From: Oryzomonas sagensis
Lineage (GTDB): Bacteria > Desulfobacterota > Desulfuromonadia > Geobacterales > Pseudopelobacteraceae
DNA length: 64,000 bases
NCBI RefSeq assembly: GCF_008802355.1
Contig: NZ_VZRA01000003.1
Span: forward strand, 442,361-506,360
Direction of reading: 5' to 3'
Shown piece after piece: positions 1 to 8,842 of the stretch. Position 1 is the stretch's first letter; every line of letters starts with the position of its first letter. The notes beneath the pieces are model-generated. The model was given only the letters and a program-made list of their open reading frames with translations. It searched no databases and was not told the origin of the DNA. Both the position numbers and the translations under genes were made by a program.

Positions 1-211
1 ACAGAAAGGAGTAGACCAATCGGAAAAAACGATTTAACTTGGCTGCCAAAAGGTTGACTTTGGCTGCCGTCAATTCCGTGACAAACCGGGTAAGGGAAAT
101 TGTATTTTATGAATAATATTAGCTACATACAATATAACTTATGGGACATTTATTTAAAAGTGGCTGTAACGTCCATCGACGCAGCAGGCCTCGCAGAGAA
201 TATCACCCCCC
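1..211. other. A+T-rich non-coding left edge
   Basis: No open reading frame of credible length is visible on either strand. The stretch is visibly A+T-richer than the genes to its right and holds a short imperfect direct repeat (ttggctgcc near 39 and again near 60). It is the 5' flank of the first gene, or the end of a gene outside the window. Confidence 0.5.
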
Positions 212-240
212 TTGAAAAATACGATGATTGAGCGTAATAA
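212..240 (+). promoter_or_regulatory. Candidate sigma-70 promoter
   Basis: TTGAAA at 212-217 is followed after 17 bases by TAATAA at 235-240. This would start transcription near 247, about 75 bases before the ATG at 321. It is a sequence match only. Confidence 0.4.
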
Positions 241-320
241 TATTGGATGTGACCTTTCGTTGTACGGTTGCACCAACCACTAAAAATTATCTGCTTTGGC
301 AGAATAGTCATGAAAGATCT

Positions 321-1034
321 ATGAATAAGAAACAGTTAGTTCCAGTTTGTGGCATTCCCGGAGTGGTTGTAATTTTGTTGCTGACCGCCTTCGTTTCTGG
401 TGTGCCGGTCTGTTTTGCCGGACAGTTCAGGACTGCCCCTGCCGCCAATCTGCCGGTTCCCACCTCTGTGAACGAATTTGAAATTTTGATCGGCAGCGCC
501 AGGGATATTTACGAGAAAGCCAAAACAAACCACTGGAAGCATCTCGATAAAAAAATTAATTCCATTATTAAAGCGGAACAATCCATCTCCGGTATGGTGC
601 ACGACAAGGATATCCCCTACTATAAGAATCTTATGGGCGCCACATCGGACCTTGAGCGGGCCGTTGCCGCACAAGACCGAATAGTTGCAATGAAATCAGC
701 AAACAAAATTATGCTGCTCGGCGCACGGTTGGCAGAAACCAGTAGTGCCGCTACGCCGATAAACGTTGCGGTCATTGGCTTTTGCGGCCGCAAGCTGGAG
801 ATACTCGCGGAAACTGAAAGCGTTTTCGAACTCTCCGACACGGTTTCCAAGCTGCACTTGGCGTGGCAGCAACTGATCCCGCAAGTCACCGCTCATGGCG
901 GGATAAAGGAAGTAAAGAAGTTTGCCGAAATCATGAAGCGCTTTGAAGTGGCGAAAACCCCCGATGAATATGGCAAACTGGCCGCAGCCGTGGTTGATCA
1001 AGTCGATATTATCGATAAAATATTCAAAAAATAA
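321..1034 (+). CDS. Exported protein of unknown function
   Basis: I do not recognise this 237-residue protein. A start at 321 gives a classical export signal: MNKK, then a hydrophobic run (about residues 11-28) and a likely cleavage after CFA-G near residue 34. An upstream in-frame start at 228 would bury this signal 31 residues in, so I reject it. The mature part is mostly predicted helix, rich in Lys, Ala and Glu, with no obvious catalytic motif and one internal Cys in GFCGRK. It stands alone: the next gene starts 58 bases later and looks unrelated. The role is probably periplasmic or envelope-associated, but nothing in the sequence identifies a substrate. Confidence 0.7.
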   Translation: MNKKQLVPVCGIPGVVVILLLTAFVSGVPVCFAGQFRTAPAANLPVPTSVNEFEILIGSARDIYEKAKTNHWKHLDKKINSIIKAEQSISGMVHDKDIPYYKNLMGATSDLERAVAAQDRIVAMKSANKIMLLGARLAETSSAATPINVAVIGFCGRKLEILAETESVFELSDTVSKLHLAWQQLIPQVTAHGGIKEVKKFAEIMKRFEVAKTPDEYGKLAAAVVDQVDIIDKIFKK

Positions 1035-1092
1035 CGCTTTCGACGCCAACGTACAGGATGTGGGGCTGTCATGCCCCTAAGGGTTGCTAATC

Positions 1093-2433
1093 GTGGGCGT
1101 AAACTCCCGTGAACATGGCCTGCTAAGGGCATTGCGCTCCAGGAATTACCAGCTTTTCGTTGCCGGCCAAGGGATATCCCTCGTTGGCACCTGGATGCAG
1201 CAGGTGGCCATGAGTTGGCTCGTCTACCGCCTGACCGGCTCGGCCTTTCTCCTCGGTGTTATCGGTTTTACCAGCCAGATCCCCACCCTCCTCATAGCTC
1301 CTGTTGCCGGCGTGCTGGCCGATCGCTGGGATCGGCGCCGCCTTCTCATGATCAATCAGACGTTTGCCATGTTCCAGGCCGCTTTTTTGGCAACCGCCGT
1401 CCTGGCCGGTTTCGCTCAAATCTGGCTGATTGTTCTGCTCAGTCTTCTCCTGGGCACCATCACGGCATTCGAGATTCCCATACGCCAATCCTTTGTCGTG
1501 GAGTTGGTCGAACATCGGGAGGACCTTGGCAACGTCATCGCCCTCAACTCCTCCATGGTGAACGGCGCCCGCCTCATTGGGCCATCCGTTGCCGGAATCC
1601 TCGTCGCATCGGCGGGCGAAGGGGTCTGTTTCATTATCAACGGCATCAGCTACCTGGCCGTCATTATGGCGCTCGCAGCCATGCGCATCGCGCCCCGCCC
1701 TCCCCGCCTCCGGCAACGGCACGTCATACACGAGCTCCGTGAAGGGTTCGCCTATGCCTTCGGGTTTAGCCCGATACGGAGTATTCTGCTGCTTGTAGCC
1801 TTTGTGAGCCTTCTGGGGATGCCCTATATCGTTCTCATCCCGGTCTTTGCCAAGGAGGTCCTCCATGGCGGCGCCCATACCTTCGGTTTCCTCATGACCG
1901 CGGCCGGCTGCGGCGCGCTCATCGGCACGCTGTACCTCGCCTCCCGCAGGAGTGTCGTGGGGCTCGGCAGGATAATTGTTTTGGCCGTCATCCTCTTCGC
2001 CGTGGGCATCGCATTGTTCGCCCTGTCGAGCTACCTCCCTCTCTCCCTTGCCGCACTCGCCATGGCGGGGTTCGGCTCCATCACGCTGGTGGCGTCGTGC
2101 AACACCATACTCCAAACCATCCTCGAAGAGGATAAACGGGGGCGGGTCATGAGCTTTTTTACCATGGCCTTCATGGGAATGGCGCCGTTCGGGAGTCTCG
2201 GCGCCGGGGCAATGGCAGACATCGTCGGCGTCCGGTACACGCTGCTGATCGGGGCAGGCTTTTGTCTGGCCGGTGCGGGGATCTTTGCCCGGAACCTCCC
2301 CAAAATCCGGGAGAAGATCCGTCCGCTTTACATTCGCATGGGCATTATCCGGGAAATCACCCTCGGCATGGACGTTGCCAACGGGCGGCCGTTGGCGCAG
2401 GGGGAACCGTATGAACGGGATCATACGCGATAG
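1093..2433 (+). CDS. MFS transporter, EntS-like exporter family
   Basis: This is a 446-residue major facilitator protein with about twelve hydrophobic segments, of the MFS_3 type that includes the enterobactin exporter EntS. The family signature loop GVLADRWDRRR lies at residues 73-83, between helices 2 and 3. The GTG at 1093 is preferred as the start because AAGGG at 1079-1083 sits nine bases upstream; the TTG at 1084 would abut that site. The substrate cannot be read from sequence; the family exports siderophores or drugs. The 3' end overlaps the next gene by 23 bases, so the two are probably co-translated. Confidence 0.85.
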   Translation: MGVNSREHGLLRALRSRNYQLFVAGQGISLVGTWMQQVAMSWLVYRLTGSAFLLGVIGFTSQIPTLLIAPVAGVLADRWDRRRLLMINQTFAMFQAAFLATAVLAGFAQIWLIVLLSLLLGTITAFEIPIRQSFVVELVEHREDLGNVIALNSSMVNGARLIGPSVAGILVASAGEGVCFIINGISYLAVIMALAAMRIAPRPPRLRQRHVIHELREGFAYAFGFSPIRSILLLVAFVSLLGMPYIVLIPVFAKEVLHGGAHTFGFLMTAAGCGALIGTLYLASRRSVVGLGRIIVLAVILFAVGIALFALSSYLPLSLAALAMAGFGSITLVASCNTILQTILEEDKRGRVMSFFTMAFMGMAPFGSLGAGAMADIVGVRYTLLIGAGFCLAGAGIFARNLPKIREKIRPLYIRMGIIREITLGMDVANGRPLAQGEPYERDHTR

Positions 2434-3247
2434 GCCGGCCGCGATGCTGCGCCTGGCACGCCTGATGACGACGGCCGCCACGGTTCTGTCTCTTTCATGC
2501 CGCCCAGCCCTGGCCGGCCCCACGGCGCAGATCAATATCCCGTCAACCGATGCCAAGGCGCTCAGGGAAGTCGCTGTCAATATCAGCAATTATGCCCGGT
2601 TATCGGACGCGCCCGACGCCGGAGGTTCCCTGTACAATGTCGGTATCGTAACCGGCCTGTTTCCCTGGGAACGGCTCAAACTGGAGGCGGGGGTCGATTA
2701 CACCACAACCGGCACCGGTTCCAGGGCCGATACCCACCCCTTCTCCTTCAACGTGAAGCTGGCCACGGCCGAGAATGCGATCGGCAATGGTTCGCCCGCC
2801 TTTGCCGTCGGTATGTACAATCTCGGGACATACGACAAGCCGGAAATCAGGGATGGCATCTCCACGCGGCAGAACCTTGCCTACCTCCTGGCTGCCAAAA
2901 CCCTGCCGTTGGTTGGCCGTCTTACCTGCGGCGGATATTACGGGTCTGAACGTGCCTTGGCGACGCCGGCCAATGCCAGGCGGAACAACAGCGGCATTCT
3001 GGCGTCCTGGGATCGCACCGTCACGGAGCTTTCCGATAAGCTCTGGTTTGGCGTGGAATATATGGGGGGCAACAACCCCAACGGGGAGATGAGCTTTGCC
3101 GGCAGCTGGGCTTTTTCCAAACAGGTTGCCCTGCTGGTCGGTGTGGTTATTTTCAATCCCTTCTACCGCCTTTCCCCGGCGGACAACGGTGCCATACCCG
3201 GCGGAAAACCGGCGATCACCACCCAATTGACCATTAACCTCCCGTAA
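2411..3247 (+). CDS. Exported barrel-like protein of unknown function
   Basis: The gene starts inside the end of the MFS transporter gene and encodes 278 residues. ATG 2411 follows a purine-rich AGGGGGAA; ATG 2444 is an alternative that would put the signal peptide at the very N-terminus. A hydrophobic segment ending in PALAG marks export. The mature chain is a run of alternating short strands rich in Gly, Tyr and Asn, with a hydrophobic-alternating C-terminus ending LTINLP. That resembles an outer-membrane or periplasmic beta-barrel-type protein rather than an enzyme. Coupling to the exporter suggests a shared transport or envelope task, which is inference. Confidence 0.6.
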   Translation: MNGIIRDRPAAMLRLARLMTTAATVLSLSCRPALAGPTAQINIPSTDAKALREVAVNISNYARLSDAPDAGGSLYNVGIVTGLFPWERLKLEAGVDYTTTGTGSRADTHPFSFNVKLATAENAIGNGSPAFAVGMYNLGTYDKPEIRDGISTRQNLAYLLAAKTLPLVGRLTCGGYYGSERALATPANARRNNSGILASWDRTVTELSDKLWFGVEYMGGNNPNGEMSFAGSWAFSKQVALLVGVVIFNPFYRLSPADNGAIPGGKPAITTQLTINLP

Positions 3248-3294
3248 GGGTTCAGCAAAAGCATCGATAATTGAGCGATCCAGCGTAATTGGAC

Positions 3295-3323
3295 TTGCAA
3301 TTTTGCGAGACTGCCAGTAATGT
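3295..3323 (+). promoter_or_regulatory. Candidate sigma-70 promoter for infA
   Basis: TTGCAA at 3295-3300 and TAATGT at 3318-3323 are separated by 17 bases. The predicted start near 3330 leaves a leader of about 39 bases before infA. Confidence 0.45.
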
Positions 3324-3368
3324 AAGAAAGTTTCGTAACATATGAACACATGAGGAGTCCCCTTCGGT

Positions 3369-3587
3369 ATGAGCAAAGAAGAAGCGATTGAAGTAGAAGG
3401 AACGGTCATCGAGCCACTGCCTAACGCCATGTTCCGTGTCAAATTGGAAAACGACCATGTGGTCCTTGCCCACATTTCCGGTAAGATGCGAAAATACTTC
3501 ATCAAAATACTTCCCGGCGACAAGGTGACGGTAGAGTTGTCCCCCTACGACCTGAGCCGCGGCCGGATCACCTATCGCGCCAAATAG
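3369..3587 (+). CDS. infA: Translation initiation factor IF-1
   Basis: This 72-residue protein has the family's usual length. It is a single S1/OB-fold domain that binds the 30S A-site and helps IF-2 and IF-3 assemble the initiation complex. The core is clearly present: [15 protein letters not shown], the HISGKMRK loop and the C-terminal RGRITYR. GAGGAG at 3352-3357 places the start. It lies 90 bases before efp, so initiation and elongation factors sit together here. Confidence 0.97.
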   Translation: MSKEEAIEVEGTVIEPLPNAMFRVKLENDHVVLAHISGKMRKYFIKILPGDKVTVELSPYDLSRGRITYRAK

Positions 3588-3677
3588 CCCCCTCTACGAG
3601 CCGGCTGGTACGAGGGCCCGTCCTTACGATGGGCTTTGTCGTATTTTGAATACCCAATTTATTTCAGTGAGGAACGA

Positions 3678-4241
3678 ATGTACACAGTAGCAGATCTGAA
3701 AAAGGGGCTGAAGATTACTCTCGACGGTGATCCCTACATCGTCATCGCCTTTGACTTTACCAAACCGGGTAAAGGCCAGGCGCTCTATCGGACCAAGATG
3801 CGCAACATGATCAACGGAACCATCCTCGACCGCACCTATCGTTCCGGAGAGACCTTCGAGCCGGCCAGCCTGGAGGAACGCCAGATGGAGTACCTCTACA
3901 AAGAGGGGACCCACTACACCTTCATGGACCAGCAGACCTACGAGCAGGTCGTCATGGAGGAAGAGGCCATGGGCGATGCCAAGAACTTCCTGCTGGAAAA
4001 CCTCAAGGTGGATGTCATGCTGTTCGGTGAAAAGGCCATCGGCGTTGCGCTCCCCAACTTCGTCAACCTGCGCGTCACCCAAACGGAGTCGTGGGCCAAG
4101 GGGGATACCAGCGGCAACGATTCCAAGCCCGCAACGGTGGAAACCGGCTACGTCCTCCGGGTGCCGCCTTTCATCGACGAGGGGGAACTGATCACCATCG
4201 ACACCCGTACCGGGGAGTATTCCACCCGCGTTAAAGGATAA
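3678..4241 (+). CDS. efp: Elongation factor P
   Basis: EF-P enters the ribosome E-site and rescues stalling at polyproline stretches. The product is 187 residues with the three-domain layout: an N-terminal KOW-like domain, then two OB-like domains ending in the conserved TGEYSTRV. The ATG at 3678 follows GAGGA and gives the standard N-terminus; an in-frame ATG at 3636 would add 14 unrelated residues and is rejected. The domain I loop reads KPGKGQA, with Lys32 at the tip where the family is modified. EpmA and EpmB, which beta-lysylate this lysine in Escherichia coli, are encoded about 4-6 kb downstream. A strong bidirectional terminator follows. Confidence 0.97.
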   Translation: MYTVADLKKGLKITLDGDPYIVIAFDFTKPGKGQALYRTKMRNMINGTILDRTYRSGETFEPASLEERQMEYLYKEGTHYTFMDQQTYEQVVMEEEAMGDAKNFLLENLKVDVMLFGEKAIGVALPNFVNLRVTQTESWAKGDTSGNDSKPATVETGYVLRVPPFIDEGELITIDTRTGEYSTRVKG

Positions 4242-4274
4242 CCGTACAACAGCGCACAATTTTCTCTTTAGCAC

Positions 4275-4320
4275 GCGCACCAAAAAGCCCCGCCTGAAAA
4301 GACGGGGCTTTTTGGTGCGC
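4275..4320. terminator. Bidirectional terminator with perfect 18-bp arms
   Basis: Arms 4275-4292 and 4303-4320 are exact reverse complements with a 10-base loop. The A5 and T5 runs inside the arms give a G+C stem flanked by U-tracts in both directions. It separates the convergent efp and chemoreceptor genes. Confidence 0.9.
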
Positions 4321-4340
4321 TTCTCACCGCGGCACGACAG

Positions 4341-6791
4341 CTACACCTTGAACCACTCGACCATGACATTCAGCTCCGAGGCGAGTGCGGAAAGGCTCAC
4401 CGACGAATTTTTGATGTCGGTGAATGAGCCCTGAATATTCCGGGTGATACCCGCGATGTCGTTCATATTCTTCGACACGTCTTCGGAGGTGGATGACTGC
4501 TCTTCCGTGGCTACCGCAATACGCTGGACCATGTCGGTAACCTGGCCCACGTAGGCCACGATGCCGTCGATGGATGCCAGGGTCTGGTTGACGTGTTCCA
4601 GAACCTTTTCTACCGATTCCCGCTCCGTTTTCATGCAGTCCACAGACTCCGTGACGCTGGACTGCATCTTGGTGATGGTGCGGGCGATGTCGTCCGTGGC
4701 TTCGGTCGTGCGTTCCGCCAGCTTTCGGACGCTGTCGGCGACCACGGCGAATCCTCGTCCCATATCGCCGGCGCGGGCCGCCTCAATGGCCGCATTGAGC
4801 GCCAGCAGATTGGTCTGATCGGCAACGTCCTTGATCAGCGTGACAATATTGTTGATCTCCTCCGACTGCGCCCCCAGATCCTCCACCTTTTGGGACGCAT
4901 CTTTCACCATGTCGGCAAACGACAGCAGTTCCGTCATGGTGCTCTGCATCACGTTTTTGCCATCCATGGCGATGCGCTTCATGTTTTCCGCCGCTTCGGA
5001 TGTCTCGGCGGTATTTCGCGCCACTTCCAGCGTCGTCTGGGACATTTCCGTGATGGCCGCCGCCGACTGTTCGATGCGGGCGGTCTGTTCCCCGGCTCCC
5101 TTTTCCAGGGAGGTGGAGGTGGTCGACATCTGATCGGAACTGCTCGCCAGGCTGAAGGTCGCCGATTTGATCTTCCCGACCATATCGCGCAGATTGACGA
5201 CCATGACGGCCATGGATTCCTGGACTTTGCCGATTTCATCGGTTCCGGCTCCGGAAATATCGGTATCCAACGCTCCGTTGGCCACGTTGCTGGAAACCCG
5301 CTGGAGGGTGCTCAGCGGCCGGGATATGGAGCGGTAGACCCAGATGCCGAATATGATGCCGAAGATAACTGCGCCGGCGCTGATCCCGACTATCAGAAGC
5401 GTCGTAAAGCTCACCATCCGGTTGACGGTCAGGATCGCTTTTTCCTGATCCCCCTGGGCAACGCTGACGGTGCTTTTTCCCCGCTCCAGCTGCTTGGAGA
5501 CAATCTCGTTCATTTTGACCGTTACTGCGGCAGCCTTCGCCTCCATGGCGATCCTGTTCTGAATCTTGGCGATCACTCCGTCCTTCGCCAAGAGCAGGTT
5601 CTTAATGGATGCGAGGCTGGTTGCGACGCCGCGCAGAATCTGCACCTCCTGCTGGGCTCGTACACCGGTCAGTTTTCTGTCCAGTTCGCCCCGCAGCTTG
5701 TCTATGCGGACAAAGGTGCGCTGAATTTCGCCTTCGGCATCGGTTACCTCCTTGGCCGTAGCCAGGGTGAACAGACGCGACGACATGCCCTCAACCGTAA
5801 GCCCAAGCGAGATAAGCTCCGAATTATCCACAAGGATTCCGGTAGCCGTGCTGTTTTGGGTGAAGAGCCCCCCCTGGCGTCCGGTTTCCGTAGAGTAGGT
5901 CTCGCCGGCGGTCGTCATCTCCTGTTCGATGACGAGCATCATGGCGCCGATCTTGTCGTTGATCTCCTTGACCTGGGCGTCGCGATTGGACGTATCGGCG
6001 TTGGCCTGGCCGATGGATGCGCCGAGCGATTTGAGCAACTCTGCGGATTTGGCGGCAATAATGCGAAGTTCGCCCGACAGGTGTGAAGAAGCCCTGATGT
6101 AGTCGCTCTGCTGAGTTTTATTGAGGGATGTGTTGAATTTTCCCTGGGCCAGGATGAGCGCCTTCCTCGTTGTCGCCCTCTGCAGCTCGAAGAGGTTCAG
6201 TTGCAGGTCCTTGAGCGACAATTTAAGCATTTCGATGCCGCGGACCTTGCCCGATACCGTCTTCGTCGTTTCGATGGATTTCGAGTACAACGACGAGGAT
6301 GTTTTCTGCAGCCCCTGAATCTTCTTGTCAAGCTCACGCAGCTTCAGGTTGCTTTCGCGAATCTTGTCGATGATGGTTTTGCTGGCGGCGCTGGCCTCGG
6401 CCTCGGCTTTGAGCTTGCTCTCCGTCACGGAGTAGATATCGGCTGCAACGGCAACAAACTCGTCATAGGTCTGGTTCTTGGTATCGCTGGAAAGCGCCTC
6501 GAGATTTTCCTGGGCGGTTTTTACTTCCGCCAGGGCTTTTTCGGCGGCGGGTTTAGCCGCGCTATACTCCGTTTGATTGCGGGATGTCTCCACTTTGATA
6601 AGGGATGCTGTGGCGCTCTGGATAAAACGTTGGAATTCAACCGTCCGCATCTGGAACGGGGTGCTGCGTTGGGTCAGATACTGGAGTTTTGTCTTTATGA
6701 AGCTCATGCCCACAATACTACCGACAGCCACTACGGCGATGATAATAATGACAATAACGACATTCAGCGTCAATTTTGTTTTGATCGTCAT
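4341..6791 (-). CDS. Methyl-accepting chemotaxis protein with large sensor region
   Basis: This is an 816-residue chemoreceptor. The start at 6791 gives a short basic N-terminus (MTIKTK) before the first membrane helix (about residues 9-30); an upstream in-frame ATG at 6833 would add 14 residues ahead of it. A long helical, probably periplasmic, sensor region of about 430 residues follows, then a second membrane helix near residues 460-485, a HAMP linker and the cytoplasmic signalling hairpin. The hairpin tip contains the highly conserved [18 protein letters not shown] and GRGFAVVA. The sensor region carries no domain I can name and looks all-helical. The ligand is unknown, and no che genes lie nearby, so it must use a cluster elsewhere. 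Confidence 0.92.
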   Translation of the reverse strand: MTIKTKLTLNVVIVIIIIAVVAVGSIVGMSFIKTKLQYLTQRSTPFQMRTVEFQRFIQSATASLIKVETSRNQTEYSAAKPAAEKALAEVKTAQENLEALSSDTKNQTYDEFVAVAADIYSVTESKLKAEAEASAASKTIIDKIRESNLKLRELDKKIQGLQKTSSSLYSKSIETTKTVSGKVRGIEMLKLSLKDLQLNLFELQRATTRKALILAQGKFNTSLNKTQQSDYIRASSHLSGELRIIAAKSAELLKSLGASIGQANADTSNRDAQVKEINDKIGAMMLVIEQEMTTAGETYSTETGRQGGLFTQNSTATGILVDNSELISLGLTVEGMSSRLFTLATAKEVTDAEGEIQRTFVRIDKLRGELDRKLTGVRAQQEVQILRGVATSLASIKNLLLAKDGVIAKIQNRIAMEAKAAAVTVKMNEIVSKQLERGKSTVSVAQGDQEKAILTVNRMVSFTTLLIVGISAGAVIFGIIFGIWVYRSISRPLSTLQRVSSNVANGALDTDISGAGTDEIGKVQESMAVMVVNLRDMVGKIKSATFSLASSSDQMSTTSTSLEKGAGEQTARIEQSAAAITEMSQTTLEVARNTAETSEAAENMKRIAMDGKNVMQSTMTELLSFADMVKDASQKVEDLGAQSEEINNIVTLIKDVADQTNLLALNAAIEAARAGDMGRGFAVVADSVRKLAERTTEATDDIARTITKMQSSVTESVDCMKTERESVEKVLEHVNQTLASIDGIVAYVGQVTDMVQRIAVATEEQSSTSEDVSKNMNDIAGITRNIQGSFTDIKNSSVSLSALASELNVMVEWFKV

Positions 6792-6915
6792 GAAAGTGCC
6801 CCTGGCAGGTCTCGTTCCGCACATGCATCGCACGCATCACACCAATGTGTCGGTGCTGACGCCGCGGGAAATGAAACTGATGGATTATTGGGAAAACGAG
6901 CAAAAAAATAAATGA

Positions 6916-6943
6916 AAGAGCGGGGCATTTCTGCTCCGCTCTT
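6916..6943 (-). terminator. Terminator after the PstS-like gene
   Basis: On the minus strand AAGAGCGGaGC pairs with GCcCCGCTCTT across a short loop, with one mismatch. An A/T-rich stretch with seven consecutive Ts (plus-strand A run at 6902-6908) follows. Confidence 0.65.
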
Positions 6944-6955
6944 GGCAGATACCCC

Positions 6956-7720
6956 TCAGTTCTTGGTGAACTGCTTACCCTCGCCCTTGATGTAATCGAT
7001 CAAATGCTGCACCTTCGGGGACGGTTTTCCCTTGGTCACGGCGATGATGGGGCGCGCGTAGTCGGGGGTCTCCACCTTCTTGACCGTCGCATCGATGATC
7101 GAATAGGGGCCGAACCCGACCGCTTCGGGGTTGGAGGCGATAACGTTCCTGATGTCCTCGAATTTGGCCGCCTCGATTACGTCCTTGGCATACTCTTCCT
7201 TGTTCAAGGCCAGCTTTTTGAACGACCCCATGGTTGCGGGGTTCTGGTTGCTCAGGACAACGATGACGGGGGCGTCGTTGCCGCCGACTTCCTTCCAGTT
7301 GGAAATCTTGCCGGTGAAGATCCCCTTGACCTGCTCCCCGGTCAGTTTTCCCACCGGATTGTTGTTGTTGACCACGACATAGATATTGCCCTGGCCGATG
7401 ACCGTGTGATGATAGGCAGCCGGGTCCTTGACATCGAGCCCGTCCTTTTTGGCGCTTGCCAGGAGTTCGTCGAAGGTCGAACCGGCAGCGCTCATATCGA
7501 TCTCGCTGTTGGCCAACTGCTTAAAGGCGATGGTGGCACTGGTGAAGACGATGTTGAGCTTGTTGCCGGTTTTCTTTTCAAAACCGTCGCGCACCGGACG
7601 AATGAAGTTGTCGATCGGCGCGCCGCCGCCGCCGACCTTTATCTCATCCGCGTGAACCGTGTTGGTGCCTCCTGCCATAACAGCCGTTACAAAAGCCAGC
7701 GCAAGTACAATCCTCTTCAT
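6956..7720 (-). CDS. PstS-like phosphate ABC transporter substrate-binding protein
   Basis: The product is 254 residues with an N-terminal signal peptide (MKRIVLALAFV, cleavage near VHA-DEI). It belongs to the PBP-like family that holds PstS: residues in GGGGAPIDNF, SAAGSTFDELL and NPATMGSFKK are placed as in the two-lobed phosphate binders, and VGFGPYSIID is near the C-terminal lobe. GAGGGG precedes the ATG at 7720; the upstream in-frame ATG at 7756 would displace the signal. No pstC, pstA, pstB or phoU lies in the window. It could therefore serve a remote permease or act as a free-standing sensor, and the exact ligand (phosphate or another oxyanion) is not proven. Confidence 0.8.
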   Translation of the reverse strand: MKRIVLALAFVTAVMAGGTNTVHADEIKVGGGGAPIDNFIRPVRDGFEKKTGNKLNIVFTSATIAFKQLANSEIDMSAAGSTFDELLASAKKDGLDVKDPAAYHHTVIGQGNIYVVVNNNNPVGKLTGEQVKGIFTGKISNWKEVGGNDAPVIVVLSNQNPATMGSFKKLALNKEEYAKDVIEAAKFEDIRNVIASNPEAVGFGPYSIIDATVKKVETPDYARPIIAVTKGKPSPKVQHLIDYIKGEGKQFTKN

Positions 7721-7867
7721 GGTGCGGCCCCTCCCTCTGTAGTATCTACCCAGCAATGATATTACGATCTAATGAGAAACTATACTAGAAATGACGACAT
7801 TTCAAGCTAAATGCACGTAAAAAAACACTTTGTCCGATTGTCGGCGTTTACGCTATCGAATGACCGG

Positions 7868-7897
7868 TTGAGCTTGTCGGGCGGGCTGTGCTAATCT
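7868..7897 (+). promoter_or_regulatory. Candidate extended -10 promoter for epmA
   Basis: TTGAGC at 7868-7873 is followed after 18 bases by TAATCT at 7892-7897, with TG one base before the -10. It would start about 30 bases before the epmA ATG. Confidence 0.4.
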
Positions 7898-7933
7898 TGC
7901 GGCCTCACCGATTCCATAAAAAAAGGATGGATC

Positions 7934-8842
7934 ATGTCGTCATCTCGTCTGGCTAATCTTCACCTGCGGGCCCGCGTAATTCAAACAATCCGGGAGTTTT
8001 TCCGTTCACGCGGATTTCTGGAGGTCGAGACCCCGCACCGTATTCCGGCCAACGCGCCCGAAGAGCATATCGAGCCCTATCGGTCCGATGCCTGCCACCT
8101 CCAAACCTCGCCGGAAATCTGCATGAAGCGGCTTTTGTGCCGCGGATACGGGAATATCTTCCAAATCTGTCGTTGTTGGCGAAGCGATGAACGCGGCAGG
8201 AGGCATGTGCCGGAATTCACCATGCTGGAGTGGTACCGGGCCGATAGCGATTATTTCGTTCTCATGAGAGACTGCGAGGAGTTGCTGAAATCCGTGGTTG
8301 AAACGACGAGCGGGGGGACGGCACTGTCGTACCAGGGCCGTAAGATCGAGGTACATAACGGCAGCAGGCGGATAACGGTCCGCGAGGCGTTCGAGCGGTT
8401 CGGCGGCACAACCGTGGAGGCGGCGCTCCACGACGGCACATTCGACGAGATCATGGTTACCGCCATAGAACCGGCCTTGCCGCAGGATGTGCCGGCCATC
8501 CTGATGGATTATCCGGCCGCAGCGGCCTCTCTGGCCCGCCTCAAACCGGGCGACCCGACAGTCGGGGAGCGGTTCGAGCTGTACGCCGGCGGCCTGGAGC
8601 TTGCCAATGGCTTTAGCGAGCTGAACGATCCCCGGGAACAGCGGGCGCGCTTTCTGGAGGCCAACGACAAACGGCTCCGGTCCGGGCTCCCGCCCCTGCC
8701 CCTCCCGGAACCGTTTCTGGCCGATCTGGGGGATATGCCGCCTGCCGCCGGAATTGCCCTGGGCATCGACCGGCTGGTCATGCTCTGCGCCGACGCGGAC
8801 AGAATCGACGATGTTGTCGCCTTTACGCCGGAGGAGTTGTAA
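7934..8842 (+). CDS. epmA: EF-P lysyl-lysine ligase EpmA (GenX/PoxA/YjeA)
   Basis: This 302-residue protein is a class II lysyl-tRNA synthetase core without the tRNA anticodon-binding domain, the hallmark of EpmA. Class II motif 2 is seen as RSDERGRRHVPEFTMLEW (about residues 82-99). Motif 3 shows as GIALGIDRLVML near the C-terminus, and the specificity region as GGLELANGFSELN. In Escherichia coli EpmA activates (R)-beta-lysine and attaches it to Lys34 of EF-P; the matching lysine here is Lys32 of efp at 3.7 kb. AAAAAGGATG precedes the start. Its 3' end overlaps convergent epmB by 20 bases. Confidence 0.93.
   Translation: MSSSRLANLHLRARVIQTIREFFRSRGFLEVETPHRIPANAPEEHIEPYRSDACHLQTSPEICMKRLLCRGYGNIFQICRCWRSDERGRRHVPEFTMLEWYRADSDYFVLMRDCEELLKSVVETTSGGTALSYQGRKIEVHNGSRRITVREAFERFGGTTVEAALHDGTFDEIMVTAIEPALPQDVPAILMDYPAAAASLARLKPGDPTVGERFELYAGGLELANGFSELNDPREQRARFLEANDKRLRSGLPPLPLPEPFLADLGDMPPAAGIALGIDRLVMLCADADRIDDVVAFTPEEL

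Noticed and set aside
1123-2589. Minus-strand frame of 488 codons opposite the MFS exporter
   Set aside because: It is antisense to a clear family member, rich in Gly, Asp, Glu and Arg, and has no domain; high G+C makes such shadows common.
7757-7800. Sigma-70 promoter for the PstS-like gene
   Set aside because: TTGAAA and TATAGT occur on the minus strand but only 15 bases apart, below the usual spacing.
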